Shown in pieces: positions 53,090-64,000 of a stretch of DNA of 64,000 nucleotides. Origin of the DNA: Betaproteobacteria bacterium (GTDB lineage Bacteria; Pseudomonadota; Gammaproteobacteria; Burkholderiales; Rhodocyclaceae); the NCBI GenBank assembly GCA_016703785.1, contig JADJBM010000011.1, forward strand, positions 1 through 64,000, written 5' to 3'. How positions within the stretch are numbered: the stretch's first letter is position 1; each line of letters begins with the position of its first letter. A program made the translations under genes and the position numbers. The notes beneath the pieces are model-generated. The model had not been told where the DNA came from. It did not search any database and saw only the letters and a list, made by a program, of their open reading frames with translations.

Positions 53090-53396
53090 TGTTCTTGCTC
53101 CCTCTGAAAAGACCTTCAACTACCAACATGTTCATCTGCGCCGCGCCCAGGCGCTGCTGGCGCGCTGCCTGGTATTCCGGCGAATCGTAGAAGCACTTCG
53201 CCTGCTCCACGGATTCGAACTCGAGTATGACCAGGCGCGGCGGGGCCCAGTCGCCTTCGAGCAGTTGCGTGGCGCCGCCGCGCACGATGTACTTTCCGCC
53301 GTACTGCGCCACGGCGACACCGGCGAGGGCCTTGTAGCCCTCATATTGCGCGGGGTCGGTCACCGTGGCCTGGGCGATGATGTAGGCTTTGGACAT
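53073..53396 (-). CDS. DUF1330 domain protein
   Basis: 107 aa from the ATG at 53396 (MSKAYIIAQATVTDPAQYEG). It has the ferredoxin-like DUF1330 pattern (IVRGGATQLLEGDWAPPRLV, then FYDSPEYQAARQQRLGAA). The function is unknown. The gene is inserted between kdsA and eno and overlaps the eno start, so the two are likely co-translated. Confidence 0.88.
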
Positions 53397-53415
53397 TAGA
53401 CCACCTTTCCCCCAT

Positions 53416-53436
53416 CCCCCTTCCCGAGGAAGGGGG
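53416..53436. repeat. GC-rich hairpin (CCCCCTTCC/GGAAGGGGG)
   Basis: A 9-bp perfect stem with a three-base loop between DUF1330 and kdsA. No T-run follows on -. It is of the same general kind as the repeat at 17604-17625. Confidence 0.45.
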
Positions 53437-53508
53437 TGATGATTGTTCGCCGCTGTGCGGCTCCATGTGTTGACTGCGCCATCCTTGGGGCGGCCCGGCG
53501 GACGGCGC

Positions 53509-54345
53509 TCACGCCATCTCCTCGAATCCGCGTTTCTTGACCAGCGCATCGATGTCGCGCAGGGTTTCCAGCAGCGACTTCATCTTCGCCAGCGGCCAGG
53601 AGTTCGGCCCGTCGGAGAGCGCCTTCTCCGGATTCGGATGGGTTTCCATGAAGAGGCCGGCGATGCCGACCGCTACCGCCGCGCGCGCCAACACCGGCAC
53701 GAACTCGCGCTGGCCGCCCGACGACGCCCCCTGCCCGCCCGGCAGCTGCACCGAGTGGGTGGCATCGTAAACCACCGGGCAGCCGGTCTCGCGCAGGATG
53801 GCGAGGCTGCGCATGTCGGAGACGAGGTTGTTGTAGCCGAAGGAGGCGCCGCGCTCGCACACCATGATGGTGTCCGCGCCGCCATTCGCTTCCTTCGCCT
53901 TGGCGACGACATGCTTCATGTCGTGCGGCGCGAGGAACTGGCCCTTCTTGATGTTGGCCGGCTTGCCCGAGGCGGCGACGGCCTGGATGAAGTCCGTCTG
54001 GCGGCAGAGGAAGGCCGGCGTCTGCAGCACATCGACCTCGGCAGCGACGGCAGCAATCTCGGACGGGTCATGCACGTCGGTCAGCACCGGCACGCCGAGC
54101 TGCGACCGCACATCGGCGAGGATCTCCAGGCCCTTCTCCATGCCCAGTCCGCGGTAGGACTTGCCCGAGCTGCGGTTGGCCTTGTCGTAGGACGATTTGA
54201 AAATGAAGGGGATGCCGAGCGCGAAACAGGTGTCCTTGAGCTCCCCGGCGACATCCAGCGCCAGCTGGCGCGATTCGATGACGCAGGGACCGGCAATCAG
54301 GAACAGCGGATGCTGAAGGCCGGCCTCGAAGCCGCAGAGTTTCAT
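53509..54345 (-). CDS. kdsA: 2-dehydro-3-deoxyphosphooctonate aldolase (KDO-8-P synthase)
   Basis: 278 aa from the ATG at 54345 (MKLCGFEAGLQHPLFLIAGP). Landmarks are PCVIESRQLALDVAGELKD, KSSYDKANRSSGKSYRG and the LPGGQGASSGGQREFVPVLA loop. It condenses phosphoenolpyruvate with arabinose-5-phosphate for lipopolysaccharide KDO. It follows pyrG on the same strand after 28 bases. Confidence 0.96.
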   Translation of the reverse strand: MKLCGFEAGLQHPLFLIAGPCVIESRQLALDVAGELKDTCFALGIPFIFKSSYDKANRSSGKSYRGLGMEKGLEILADVRSQLGVPVLTDVHDPSEIAAVAAEVDVLQTPAFLCRQTDFIQAVAASGKPANIKKGQFLAPHDMKHVVAKAKEANGGADTIMVCERGASFGYNNLVSDMRSLAILRETGCPVVYDATHSVQLPGGQGASSGGQREFVPVLARAAVAVGIAGLFMETHPNPEKALSDGPNSWPLAKMKSLLETLRDIDALVKKRGFEEMA

Positions 54346-54373
54346 GCGGCTCTCCAAACTTCGCCGCAAAGTT

Positions 54374-56047
<1,674 letters not shown>

Positions 56048-56124
56048 TACGTCTGCTGGAAAGCCAAATGATAGCGGAAAACGATCAGCCGCTCAACGGC
56101 GATCCGAACGCAAATAGGCAAAAA

Positions 56125-56660
56125 CTAGCGCAAAAACTCCCGGCTGATCTCGCGGAAGGTGTCGGTACCGGCCTGCCTGAGCCACTCGAAGGCAACCATC
56201 TCGCGCGAGACGATCTGGACGCCGTGGCTGCGCATGCGCGCCAGGGCAAGTTCCTTGTCTGACGGCTTGCGCGAGCCGACGGCGTCGGCGACGACGAAGA
56301 CCTCCTTCCCCTGCGCACGCAGGTCGAGCACGGTCTGCAGCACGCAGACATGCGATTCGGTGCCGGCCACCACCATCTGGGGCCGACCGCTGCCCGGAAG
56401 GCCGTCGAGGCACTTCGCCGCCACGCAGGAAAAATGCAGCTTCTCGGCGACGTTCTCCGGCAAAGTCAGCTCCCGCAGGACGGCGACCGTGTGGCCAATG
56501 CCCTTCGGATACTGCTCGGAGAGCATCACCGGCACGCCCAGGCGCTGTGCGACCTTCACCAGCCAGACGGCGTTGTCGAGCACCGCCTGTCCTTCGTGGA
56601 TATGCGGCAGCAGGCGCTCCTGGATGTCCACCACCAGCAGCGCGGAACGCTCGCGTTCGA

Positions 56661-56667
<7 letters not shown>
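56125..56667 (-). CDS. Isochorismatase-fold hydrolase (YcaC-like)
   Basis: 180 aa. The Asp of the catalytic triad lies in ALLVVDIQERLLPHIHEGQ, and the Cys in VVAGTESHVCVLQTVLDLRA. The fold is that of cysteine hydrolases such as YcaC and nicotinamidase; the substrate is unknown. Its start overlaps the acetoacetyl-CoA synthetase stop by seven bases, suggesting one transcript. Confidence 0.87.
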
Positions 56668-58625
<1,958 letters not shown>

Positions 58626-58626
58626 G

Positions 58627-59040
58627 TCATGGCTCTTCGGCGAGGGTTCTCATGTTGTCGGGCAGGGCGATGGAGCGGCCGCTGGCGGGATCGATCCAGA
58701 CCACCTTGGCGTCGCCCTGGGCGCAGAGCCTGTCGTCTCCCACGAGGCGCAATTCGTAATGCGTCGGCAGGCTGCTGCGCCCTGGGTGTCCGAGGTACAT
58801 GCGTACTTCGATGTCACCCGGATACACCAAGGGCACGAGAAAAGTGCAGCTGGCATTGACGATGACCGGCCCTTCCCTGGCATTCTGTCCGGTGTTGTAG
58901 CCGAGCGACTCGAACCATTCGATGCGCGCCTGTTCCATGTAGCGGAAATAGACGGTGTTGTTGACGTGCCCCATGCCATCCATGTCGCCCCAGCGAATGG
59001 GCAGGATCGTGGTGAATATCAGCTTGCGCTTGTGTTCCAT
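58627..59040 (-). CDS. Acyl-CoA thioesterase (4HBT/YbgC-like hotdog)
   Basis: 137 aa. The hotdog signature IRWGDMDGMGHVNNTVYFRY contains the catalytic Asp region of the YbgC/4-hydroxybenzoyl-CoA type. INASC-type and PGD loop segments follow. The product precedes acetoacetyl-CoA synthetase by one base, and it is divergent from ETF-QO. Confidence 0.88.
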   Translation of the reverse strand: MEHKRKLIFTTILPIRWGDMDGMGHVNNTVYFRYMEQARIEWFESLGYNTGQNAREGPVIVNASCTFLVPLVYPGDIEVRMYLGHPGRSSLPTHYELRLVGDDRLCAQGDAKVVWIDPASGRSIALPDNMRTLAEEP

Positions 59041-59071
59041 TTGCAGCGGGAGTGGCTGGATAAAACCGAAT

Positions 59072-59077
59072 TATAAT
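59072..59077 (+). promoter_or_regulatory. Candidate -10 of the ETF-QO gene
   Basis: A perfect TATAAT lies 43 bases upstream of the start codon in the 79-base divergent gap. No good -35 was found at the usual spacing. Confidence 0.4.
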
Positions 59078-59119
59078 GCCCGGCAACAAGACCAGAATAC
59101 AGAACACGAGGAAAACAGC

Positions 59120-60751
59120 ATGCAACGCGAATCCATGGAGTTCGATGTCGTCATCGTCGGCGGCGGACCGGCCGGCCTCGCCGCGGCGATACGGCTGAAG
59201 CAGCTCAACGCGGACATCAACGTCTGTGTCATCGAGAAAGGCGCCGAAATCGGCGCGCACATCCTGTCCGGCGCGGTACTGGACCCGCGCGCGCTGAATG
59301 AACTCTTTCCGGACTGGAAGGAAAAAGGCGCCCCGCTCGACACCCCCGTCACGGAGGACCGTTTCATCATCTTCTCCGAGAAGGGCGGTTTCAAGGTGCC
59401 GAATGCCTTGCTGCCCGGCTGCTTCCTCAACCACGGCAACTACATCGTCAGCCTGGGCAATGTCTGCCGCTGGCTGGCGCAGCAGGCCGAGGCGCTCGGC
59501 GTGGAAATCTACCCGGGTTTTGCCGGCGCCGAGGTGCTCTACAACGAGGATGGTTCCGTCAGAGGCGTGGCGACCGGCGACATGGGCATCGGCCGCGATG
59601 GCCAGCCCACCTCTGCGCACCAGCCTGGCATGGAACTGCTGGCCAAATACACGCTCTTCGCCGAGGGCTGCCGCGGCCACCTCGGCAAGCAACTGGAAGA
59701 ACAGTTCAAGTTGCGTACTGGCGCCGACCCGCAGGTCTACGGCATCGGCATCAAGGAACTCTGGGAGATCCAGCCCGAGAAACACGTCAAGGGCCTGGTC
59801 ATGCATACCGGCGGCTGGCCCATGGCGTCAGACACCTACGGCGGCGGCTTCGTCTACCATCTGGAGGGAAATCTCGTCTCGATCGGCTACGTCGTGGGTC
59901 TGGCCTACAGCAACCCGTACCTTTCGCCCTTCGAGGAATTCCAGCGCTACAAGCTGCATCCGCTGGTGAAGCCCTTCCTCGAGGGCGGCAAGCGCATCGC
60001 CTACGGCGCGCGCGCCCTCACGGCAGGCGGCCTGCAGGCGCTGCCGAAGCTGATCTTCCCGGGCGGCGCCCTCATCGGCGACGATGCCGGCTTCCTCAAC
60101 GCTGCGCGCATCAAGGGTTCGCACGCCGCGATGAAAACCGGCATGCTGGCGGCCGAAGCCCTGGCCGAGGCGCTTGGCGCCGGACGCAGCGGCGACGAAC
60201 TGACCGATTACCCGCGCAGATTCCGCGAGTCCTGGCTCTACGAGGAACTCCATCGCACGCGCAACTTCAAGCCGTGGATGAGCAAGGGACTGTGGCTGGG
60301 TTCGCTGATGTTCGGCATCGATCAGCAGCTGTTCCGCGGCAAGGCGCCGTGGACGTTGCGCCTCACCGCCGATCACCTGAAGCTGAAGCAGGCGGCAAAC
60401 TGCCAGCCGATCGACTACCCCAAGCCGGACGGCGTGACCACCTTCGACCGGCTCTCCTCGGTGTTCCTCTCCAACACCAACCACGAGGAAAACCAGCCCT
60501 GCCACCTGCAACTGAAGGACGAGAGCGTGCCCATCGGCACCAATCTCGCACTTTACGACGCGCCCGAGCAGCGCTACTGTCCAGCTGGTGTCTACGAGAT
60601 CGTGCGCGATGCCGACGGCAACAACCCGCGTCTGCAGATCAACGCGCAGAACTGCGTGCACTGCAAGACCTGCGACATCAAGGACCCGACCCAGAACATC
60701 ACCTGGGTCGTACCTCAGGGGGGAGAGGGGCCCGTCTACCCGAATATGTGA
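59120..60751 (+). CDS. Electron-transfer flavoprotein:ubiquinone oxidoreductase
   Basis: 543 aa from the ATG at 59120 behind GAGGA; longer frames upstream have no conserved sequence. The FAD-binding motif is DVVIVGGGPAGLAAAIRLKQ. The central part has the GGWPMASDTYGGGFVYHL block, and the C-terminal ferredoxin-like domain has CPAGVYEI and CVHCKTCDIKDP. It passes electrons from ETF, reduced by acyl-CoA dehydrogenases, to the quinone pool. The stop is directly adjacent to the convergent DUF1631 gene. Confidence 0.95.
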   Translation: MQRESMEFDVVIVGGGPAGLAAAIRLKQLNADINVCVIEKGAEIGAHILSGAVLDPRALNELFPDWKEKGAPLDTPVTEDRFIIFSEKGGFKVPNALLPGCFLNHGNYIVSLGNVCRWLAQQAEALGVEIYPGFAGAEVLYNEDGSVRGVATGDMGIGRDGQPTSAHQPGMELLAKYTLFAEGCRGHLGKQLEEQFKLRTGADPQVYGIGIKELWEIQPEKHVKGLVMHTGGWPMASDTYGGGFVYHLEGNLVSIGYVVGLAYSNPYLSPFEEFQRYKLHPLVKPFLEGGKRIAYGARALTAGGLQALPKLIFPGGALIGDDAGFLNAARIKGSHAAMKTGMLAAEALAEALGAGRSGDELTDYPRRFRESWLYEELHRTRNFKPWMSKGLWLGSLMFGIDQQLFRGKAPWTLRLTADHLKLKQAANCQPIDYPKPDGVTTFDRLSSVFLSNTNHEENQPCHLQLKDESVPIGTNLALYDAPEQRYCPAGVYEIVRDADGNNPRLQINAQNCVHCKTCDIKDPTQNITWVVPQGGEGPVYPNM

Positions 60752-63061
60752 TCAGGCGATCTGCAGGCTGTCGAGCACGCCATTCACGGCGCGATCGAAG
60801 AGGGGCTCGTCGGTGACGAGACAGGCCGTACCGATTCTGAACTGATAGGCCAGCGCCTCCCGGGAAATCGAAGTCGCCCGAGGCGAACGCGGATTGGTGA
60901 AAAGGTAGATGCCGCGTTGCGGACTGATCCAGGAAAGGCGTGCGCGTGACGATGCGCCTTCGCCCTGATTGAACTCCACCCAGTCGCCGCGGCCAAGGGC
61001 CGTCACCTGCTGCAGATGGATGTCCCCGGCCGTCAGGACTGCCGCGCTGGCGCCGACGAGCGCGACTTCGTCAATCTGCACATCGTTCTCGGTGATGCGC
61101 GTGATGAGCAGTTCCCCCTCCGGGTTGATGCTGTACTGGGCAACCGGCGCAGGCAGGGGTGAAGCCTCCACCTGCACCGGCACCTCCGCTCCCCCGAGAC
61201 CCGCCTTGACCGCCGCAGAATGCAGAGCGACCAGCTCGTCGAAGAAGCGGCCGCGCTGCTCCTGCGCCAGGCTGATCACGTCGAGGCCGACATGCATGGC
61301 GCGCAACAGACCCGGCAGCGTGTTCACCAATTGCTTGCGCTCATCGCTGTTCGCCTTCGGCGCCACGCTCCAGAGCAGATCGTCCATCATGGCCAGTGCG
61401 CTCAGATAGGCGTGATGCTCCTCGCCATGGCGGATCAGGAGTTCCTTCAGCACATGCTGCCAATGATCGACCAGAAAACGCTGCACACCCTGCGGGACGC
61501 TCGACGACAGGCGACGCGTCACCGCTTCGCCGGCGACGATCCAGGCGATCTCCTCCGTTTCGCGTTTTCGCATGAGATCCGCCGAACGCTCAGCGATACC
61601 CTCGGCCATGGCGTCACGCTCGTCGACGAAGGCATTCAGCAGGTTGAGCGCATCGGTGAAGATCTGCACATCCCTGTCGAAATCGCTTTGGATGCACTGG
61701 GCGATGAAGGCCACTTCCTGGAAGAGCGGATCGTCCTGATCGACCGCATCGCCCCAGGCCACGGCGGCATGGGAAATGCCGTCCAGAAGACGGCGCGCCG
61801 GATGTGCCTTGCTCGAGAAGAAGGACTTGTCCAGCATCGCCACCTTGAGCACGGGAATCTGCAGCCGCCCCACCAGCGCCTTGATGGCATCGGGAATCTT
61901 CGCATCGTCGAAGATGAAATCGAACAGCATGGCGACGATGTCGATGGTTATCGCATCAAGCTGGCCGACGCCCTGCATCAGGCTGTTGGCCTTGACCTGG
62001 TGCAGGATGTTCATGGTGCCAAGCGCCTGGCCAAGATCGGGCAAGTCTGCAACGCGGCTCTTTTCGCCCATCAGCGTATCGAGGTGTTGCATTTCCGTCA
62101 GGGCATCAATGAAGCCGCCCTGGACCATGGCCGCCTGCGCCGCAGCGCCGCCGACAGACCCACCGCCAGAGATGGGCGTCAGCGCCGGCGCCTGTGCACC
62201 GGACAACATGCCGGCGAATCCGGACGTTCCTGCCGGATGAGCCTGCATCAGCTGCTGCAGGGCGGCGAACAGGTCGCCGCCACCCGGCTCGCGCTGAGTC
62301 GGTACGGCAGCAGGCGCCTGGGAGGCAGCCGGTGACCTGGCAGTCGACGGGTTGCTCACCGCCTTGCGATAGGCCGCGCGCAGGTCGGGCAGGACGTTCC
62401 AGCGCACCATCTCACTGTTGAGATCGGCGTAGACGGCGTGCAATGCGCTGGACACATGCTGTTCGATCTGCTTGAGCAGCACCAGCTTGAGCCTGACGCT
62501 GCCCTCGATCTCGTTGCAGGCAAGCTTCAGCGCGTCGCAGACGGCCTGCGGGCTGATGGGATTCTCCTCGTCCTTCAGCTCGTTCTTGCCGAGCAGCATG
62601 GCGACCCGCTCGCCGAGGAGCGAGAGTTCATCCTCGTTCTGCTCTCGCAGGCGCGCAGCAAGTTCCTGCATGGCGATGCTTTCGGCGAGGTCGTCCTCCT
62701 CGACCAGGCGCAGCTCCTGCGTCGAGGAGACCAGTGTTTTCATGGCGGAGTCCATCTCGCCGCGCGTCTTGTGGTTGAAGACGTCTATGAAATGGCGCGA
62801 GAAAGCAGCCTCGATCTTCGGCCATTTCTCCTTGGCCTTGCCGCGCACCTCGAGATAGAGATTCTGCATCTCGCGGTCGTAGCTGGCCTCGGCCATCTGG
62901 AACAGGTCTTCCTCGACATCGGCCAGCATCTCGCGCAGCGAGACGGACAGTCGCTTCATGGCCAGTTCGCGGCAATCGTTGAGCATGCGGCTGGATTCGG
63001 CCGCGCTCAACTGGCGCCGCTCGTTCAGGTTGACGACATTGCTTAATACGCTCGCAGCCAT
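60752..63061 (-). CDS. DUF1631-family protein
   Basis: 769 aa. The start is set at the ATG at 63061, five bases after a GGAGGC site; an upstream ATG at 63073 adds four residues. The N-terminal half is helical and rich in acidic residues (MLADVEEDLFQMAEASYDRE). A Pro/Ala linker lies near residues 245-275. The C-terminal end (WVEFNQGEGASSRARLSWIS, then GIYLFTN) has a PilZ-like pattern but lacks the usual c-di-GMP-binding arginine motif. The family function is not established. A class I c-di-GMP riboswitch in its leader suggests a part in c-di-GMP-controlled behaviour. Confidence 0.85.
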   Translation of the reverse strand: MAASVLSNVVNLNERRQLSAAESSRMLNDCRELAMKRLSVSLREMLADVEEDLFQMAEASYDREMQNLYLEVRGKAKEKWPKIEAAFSRHFIDVFNHKTRGEMDSAMKTLVSSTQELRLVEEDDLAESIAMQELAARLREQNEDELSLLGERVAMLLGKNELKDEENPISPQAVCDALKLACNEIEGSVRLKLVLLKQIEQHVSSALHAVYADLNSEMVRWNVLPDLRAAYRKAVSNPSTARSPAASQAPAAVPTQREPGGGDLFAALQQLMQAHPAGTSGFAGMLSGAQAPALTPISGGGSVGGAAAQAAMVQGGFIDALTEMQHLDTLMGEKSRVADLPDLGQALGTMNILHQVKANSLMQGVGQLDAITIDIVAMLFDFIFDDAKIPDAIKALVGRLQIPVLKVAMLDKSFFSSKAHPARRLLDGISHAAVAWGDAVDQDDPLFQEVAFIAQCIQSDFDRDVQIFTDALNLLNAFVDERDAMAEGIAERSADLMRKRETEEIAWIVAGEAVTRRLSSSVPQGVQRFLVDHWQHVLKELLIRHGEEHHAYLSALAMMDDLLWSVAPKANSDERKQLVNTLPGLLRAMHVGLDVISLAQEQRGRFFDELVALHSAAVKAGLGGAEVPVQVEASPLPAPVAQYSINPEGELLITRITENDVQIDEVALVGASAAVLTAGDIHLQQVTALGRGDWVEFNQGEGASSRARLSWISPQRGIYLFTNPRSPRATSISREALAYQFRIGTACLVTDEPLFDRAVNGVLDSLQIA

Positions 63062-63274
63062 ATTCGCCTCCATTCATTGCAATGCCGCGCAACGGCGCAG
63101 CAAGCAGCAATCATCGGGCCGATGCCGAAAGGGCAGCAGCCGAGGGACGAACCTCAGCGGGATGGAAGTGCAAGCAACGGGTCAGGCGGGAGCGGAGAGG
63201 ACGCAACCTCCGGGCCATTTCGCCCGGCGATGCATTGACAGAAAGAAAGGCACAACGCATTGCGACCCCTATCT

Positions 63275-63363
63275 GGCGACTCCGCTGCCATAGAACTTCC
63301 CAGAGCCGGGAAATCCCTTAGACCGGTTGTTTTGCGCCCCCATCTTTCGATGGGTTTGCCCTT
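63275..63363 (-). promoter_or_regulatory. Class I c-di-GMP riboswitch (GEMM-I)
   Basis: Read on the - strand, the stretch begins GGGCAAACCCATCGAAAGAT, then GGGGGCGCAAAAC, then CCGGTCTAAGG, and ends TATGGCAGCGGAGTCGCC. These match the conserved P1b stem with its tetraloop (GGGCAAACC...GGGACGCAAAGC), the central CCTAAACC-like core and the GGTAGGTAGCGGGGTTACC-like second helix of the known class. It lies about 210 bases upstream of the DUF1631 start. A strong hairpin (CCGGGC/GCCCGG, about 63208-63226) further down has no clear T-run, so the switching mechanism is open. Confidence 0.85.
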
Positions 63364-63649
63364 TTCAGATTCTTGGATCCACCTGCAACAACGACAGATG
63401 GGTCTCTTACTTGAGGTCTTCGATCCTGAAGCCCCCAGGAGCCACCGTGAAATATTTCACGGTCTTTGAATGATAAATAGCATGCTGCAACTCAATGCGC
63501 AACTGTCGCTGACTCCCGACAGCAAGGCACGGAAAGATGGATTTTCTTTTATGAATCAGCCGGATGACGAACAGAACTGGCAGGCCGCCAGGAGACCGAC
63601 GGCAGGAATGAATTGAGGGGCGGCGACTGGCGTGCCGCCCCTCCCTCAA
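63364..63649. other. Noncoding stretch between riboswitch and acyl-CoA dehydrogenase
   Basis: About 285 bases with no credible gene. It should contain the promoter for the riboswitch-controlled DUF1631 transcript and the 3' end of the acyl-CoA dehydrogenase transcript. The only structure that stands out is the palindrome at 63444-63463. Confidence 0.5.
63444..63463. repeat. Perfect 20-base palindrome ACCGTGAAATATTTCACGGT
   Basis: A 10+10 perfect inverted repeat without a central spacer. It may be a binding site for a dimeric regulator or part of a terminator-like hairpin. No T-run typical of intrinsic terminators follows on either strand beyond TCTTT. Confidence 0.5.
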
Positions 63650-64000
63650 TTACAGATGTTCTTCCGGCACCGCCAGCGCACCGGCACCGCCCTTGATCAC
63701 CGTCTGCGCCAAGCCGGGGGCCTGCGACAGGATGTGGTCGGCATAGAAGCGGGCGGTGGCGATCTTGGTCGGGTAGTACGGATCCTTGTCGCCCGCGGCG
63801 ATCTTCGCCTGCGCCACCAGCGCGGCACGCGCCAGTTGCCAACCGCCGCTAACGATGCCCATCAAGCGCAGGAAAGGCACGGCGCCGACATGCACGCCCT
63901 TGATGTCCTGGCTGAAATGCGTCGCGATGTAGGTGGCCGCCTCGGCCACCGCAGCAACGCCGCGCGAGAAGCCGGCATGGATGGCGGCGAAGTCCTCGCC
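63650..64000 (-). CDS. Acyl-CoA dehydrogenase, C-terminal end (partial)
   Basis: The frame is open to the window edge, with only the C-terminal about 116 residues visible. The segment PFLRLMGIVSGGWQLARAAL followed by KIATARFYADHILSQAPGLA matches the C-terminal extension of acyl-CoA dehydrogenases of the bacterial FadE5/AcdA-like type. The gene begins beyond base 64000. It would feed electrons through ETF to the nearby ETF-QO. Confidence 0.88.
   Translation of the reverse strand, partial: GEDFAAIHAGFSRGVAAVAEAATYIATHFSQDIKGVHVGAVPFLRLMGIVSGGWQLARAALVAQAKIAAGDKDPYYPTKIATARFYADHILSQAPGLAQTVIKGGAGALAVPEEHL

Overview
This 64 kb window looks like a chromosomal segment of a facultatively anaerobic betaproteobacterium, most likely of the Rhodocyclales type. 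The reasons are high GC, betaproteobacterial housekeeping gene orders (scpAB-rluB-rimP-nusA-infB-rbfA-truB-rpsO-pnp, and pyrG-kdsA-eno-ftsB), and many ferredoxin-dependent oxidoreductases typical of anaerobic degraders of aromatic or alicyclic compounds. The genus is inferred from gene content only.

Bases 1-16,300 are an accessory region, mostly on the + strand. It holds the end of an acyl-CoA ligase, a TetR regulator, four consecutive cytoplasmic proteins related to reductive dehalogenase/QueG iron-sulfur proteins, a second acyl-CoA ligase with an unusual N-terminal extension, an inactivated IS30-family element, a very large fused GltD-like/ferredoxin-NADP-reductase-like protein (NfnB-NfnA-like), and a fused indolepyruvate:ferredoxin oxidoreductase-type enzyme. 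It ends in mobile-element debris and a truncated ATP-grasp acyl-CoA synthetase gene. My best hypothesis is an uncharacterised CoA-ester-linked reductive or degradative pathway with its own supply of low-potential electrons. It is the best candidate here for an undescribed system.

Bases 16,400-23,720 hold an L-lactate dehydrogenase-type flavoenzyme and a 2-oxoacid:ferredoxin oxidoreductase operon (korAB plus ferredoxin). Divergent from that operon is a tungsten-type aldehyde:ferredoxin oxidoreductase with a C-terminal MoaD/ThiS-like domain and a near-consensus FNR-type site in its promoter. dgkA follows.

Bases 23,700-44,800 are core genes, mostly on the - strand: parC-parE, three tRNAs (His, Arg, Pro), dksA (+), pnp-rpsO, truB-rbfA-infB-nusA-rimP, rluB-scpB-scpA, a thioesterase, trpS, a site-2 protease homologue, a YciO/Sua5 protein, a PHP phosphoesterase and an alpha/beta hydrolase.

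Bases 44,880-51,400 (+) are a tandem glycine riboswitch, gcvT-gcvH-gcvP, a GcvR-like ACT protein, a gamma-carbonic-anhydrase-like protein and a secreted protein of unknown function. Bases 51,400-59,040 (-) hold ftsB, eno, a DUF1330 gene, kdsA, pyrG, an isochorismatase-fold hydrolase, acetoacetyl-CoA synthetase and a thioesterase. ETF-quinone oxidoreductase follows on +. Last come a DUF1631 gene on - behind a class I c-di-GMP riboswitch, and the C-terminal end of an acyl-CoA dehydrogenase.

Several genes, including the core gene gcvP, are broken by single-base frameshifts. This suggests residual consensus errors rather than only genuine decay, so broken calls in the accessory region should be read with that in mind.
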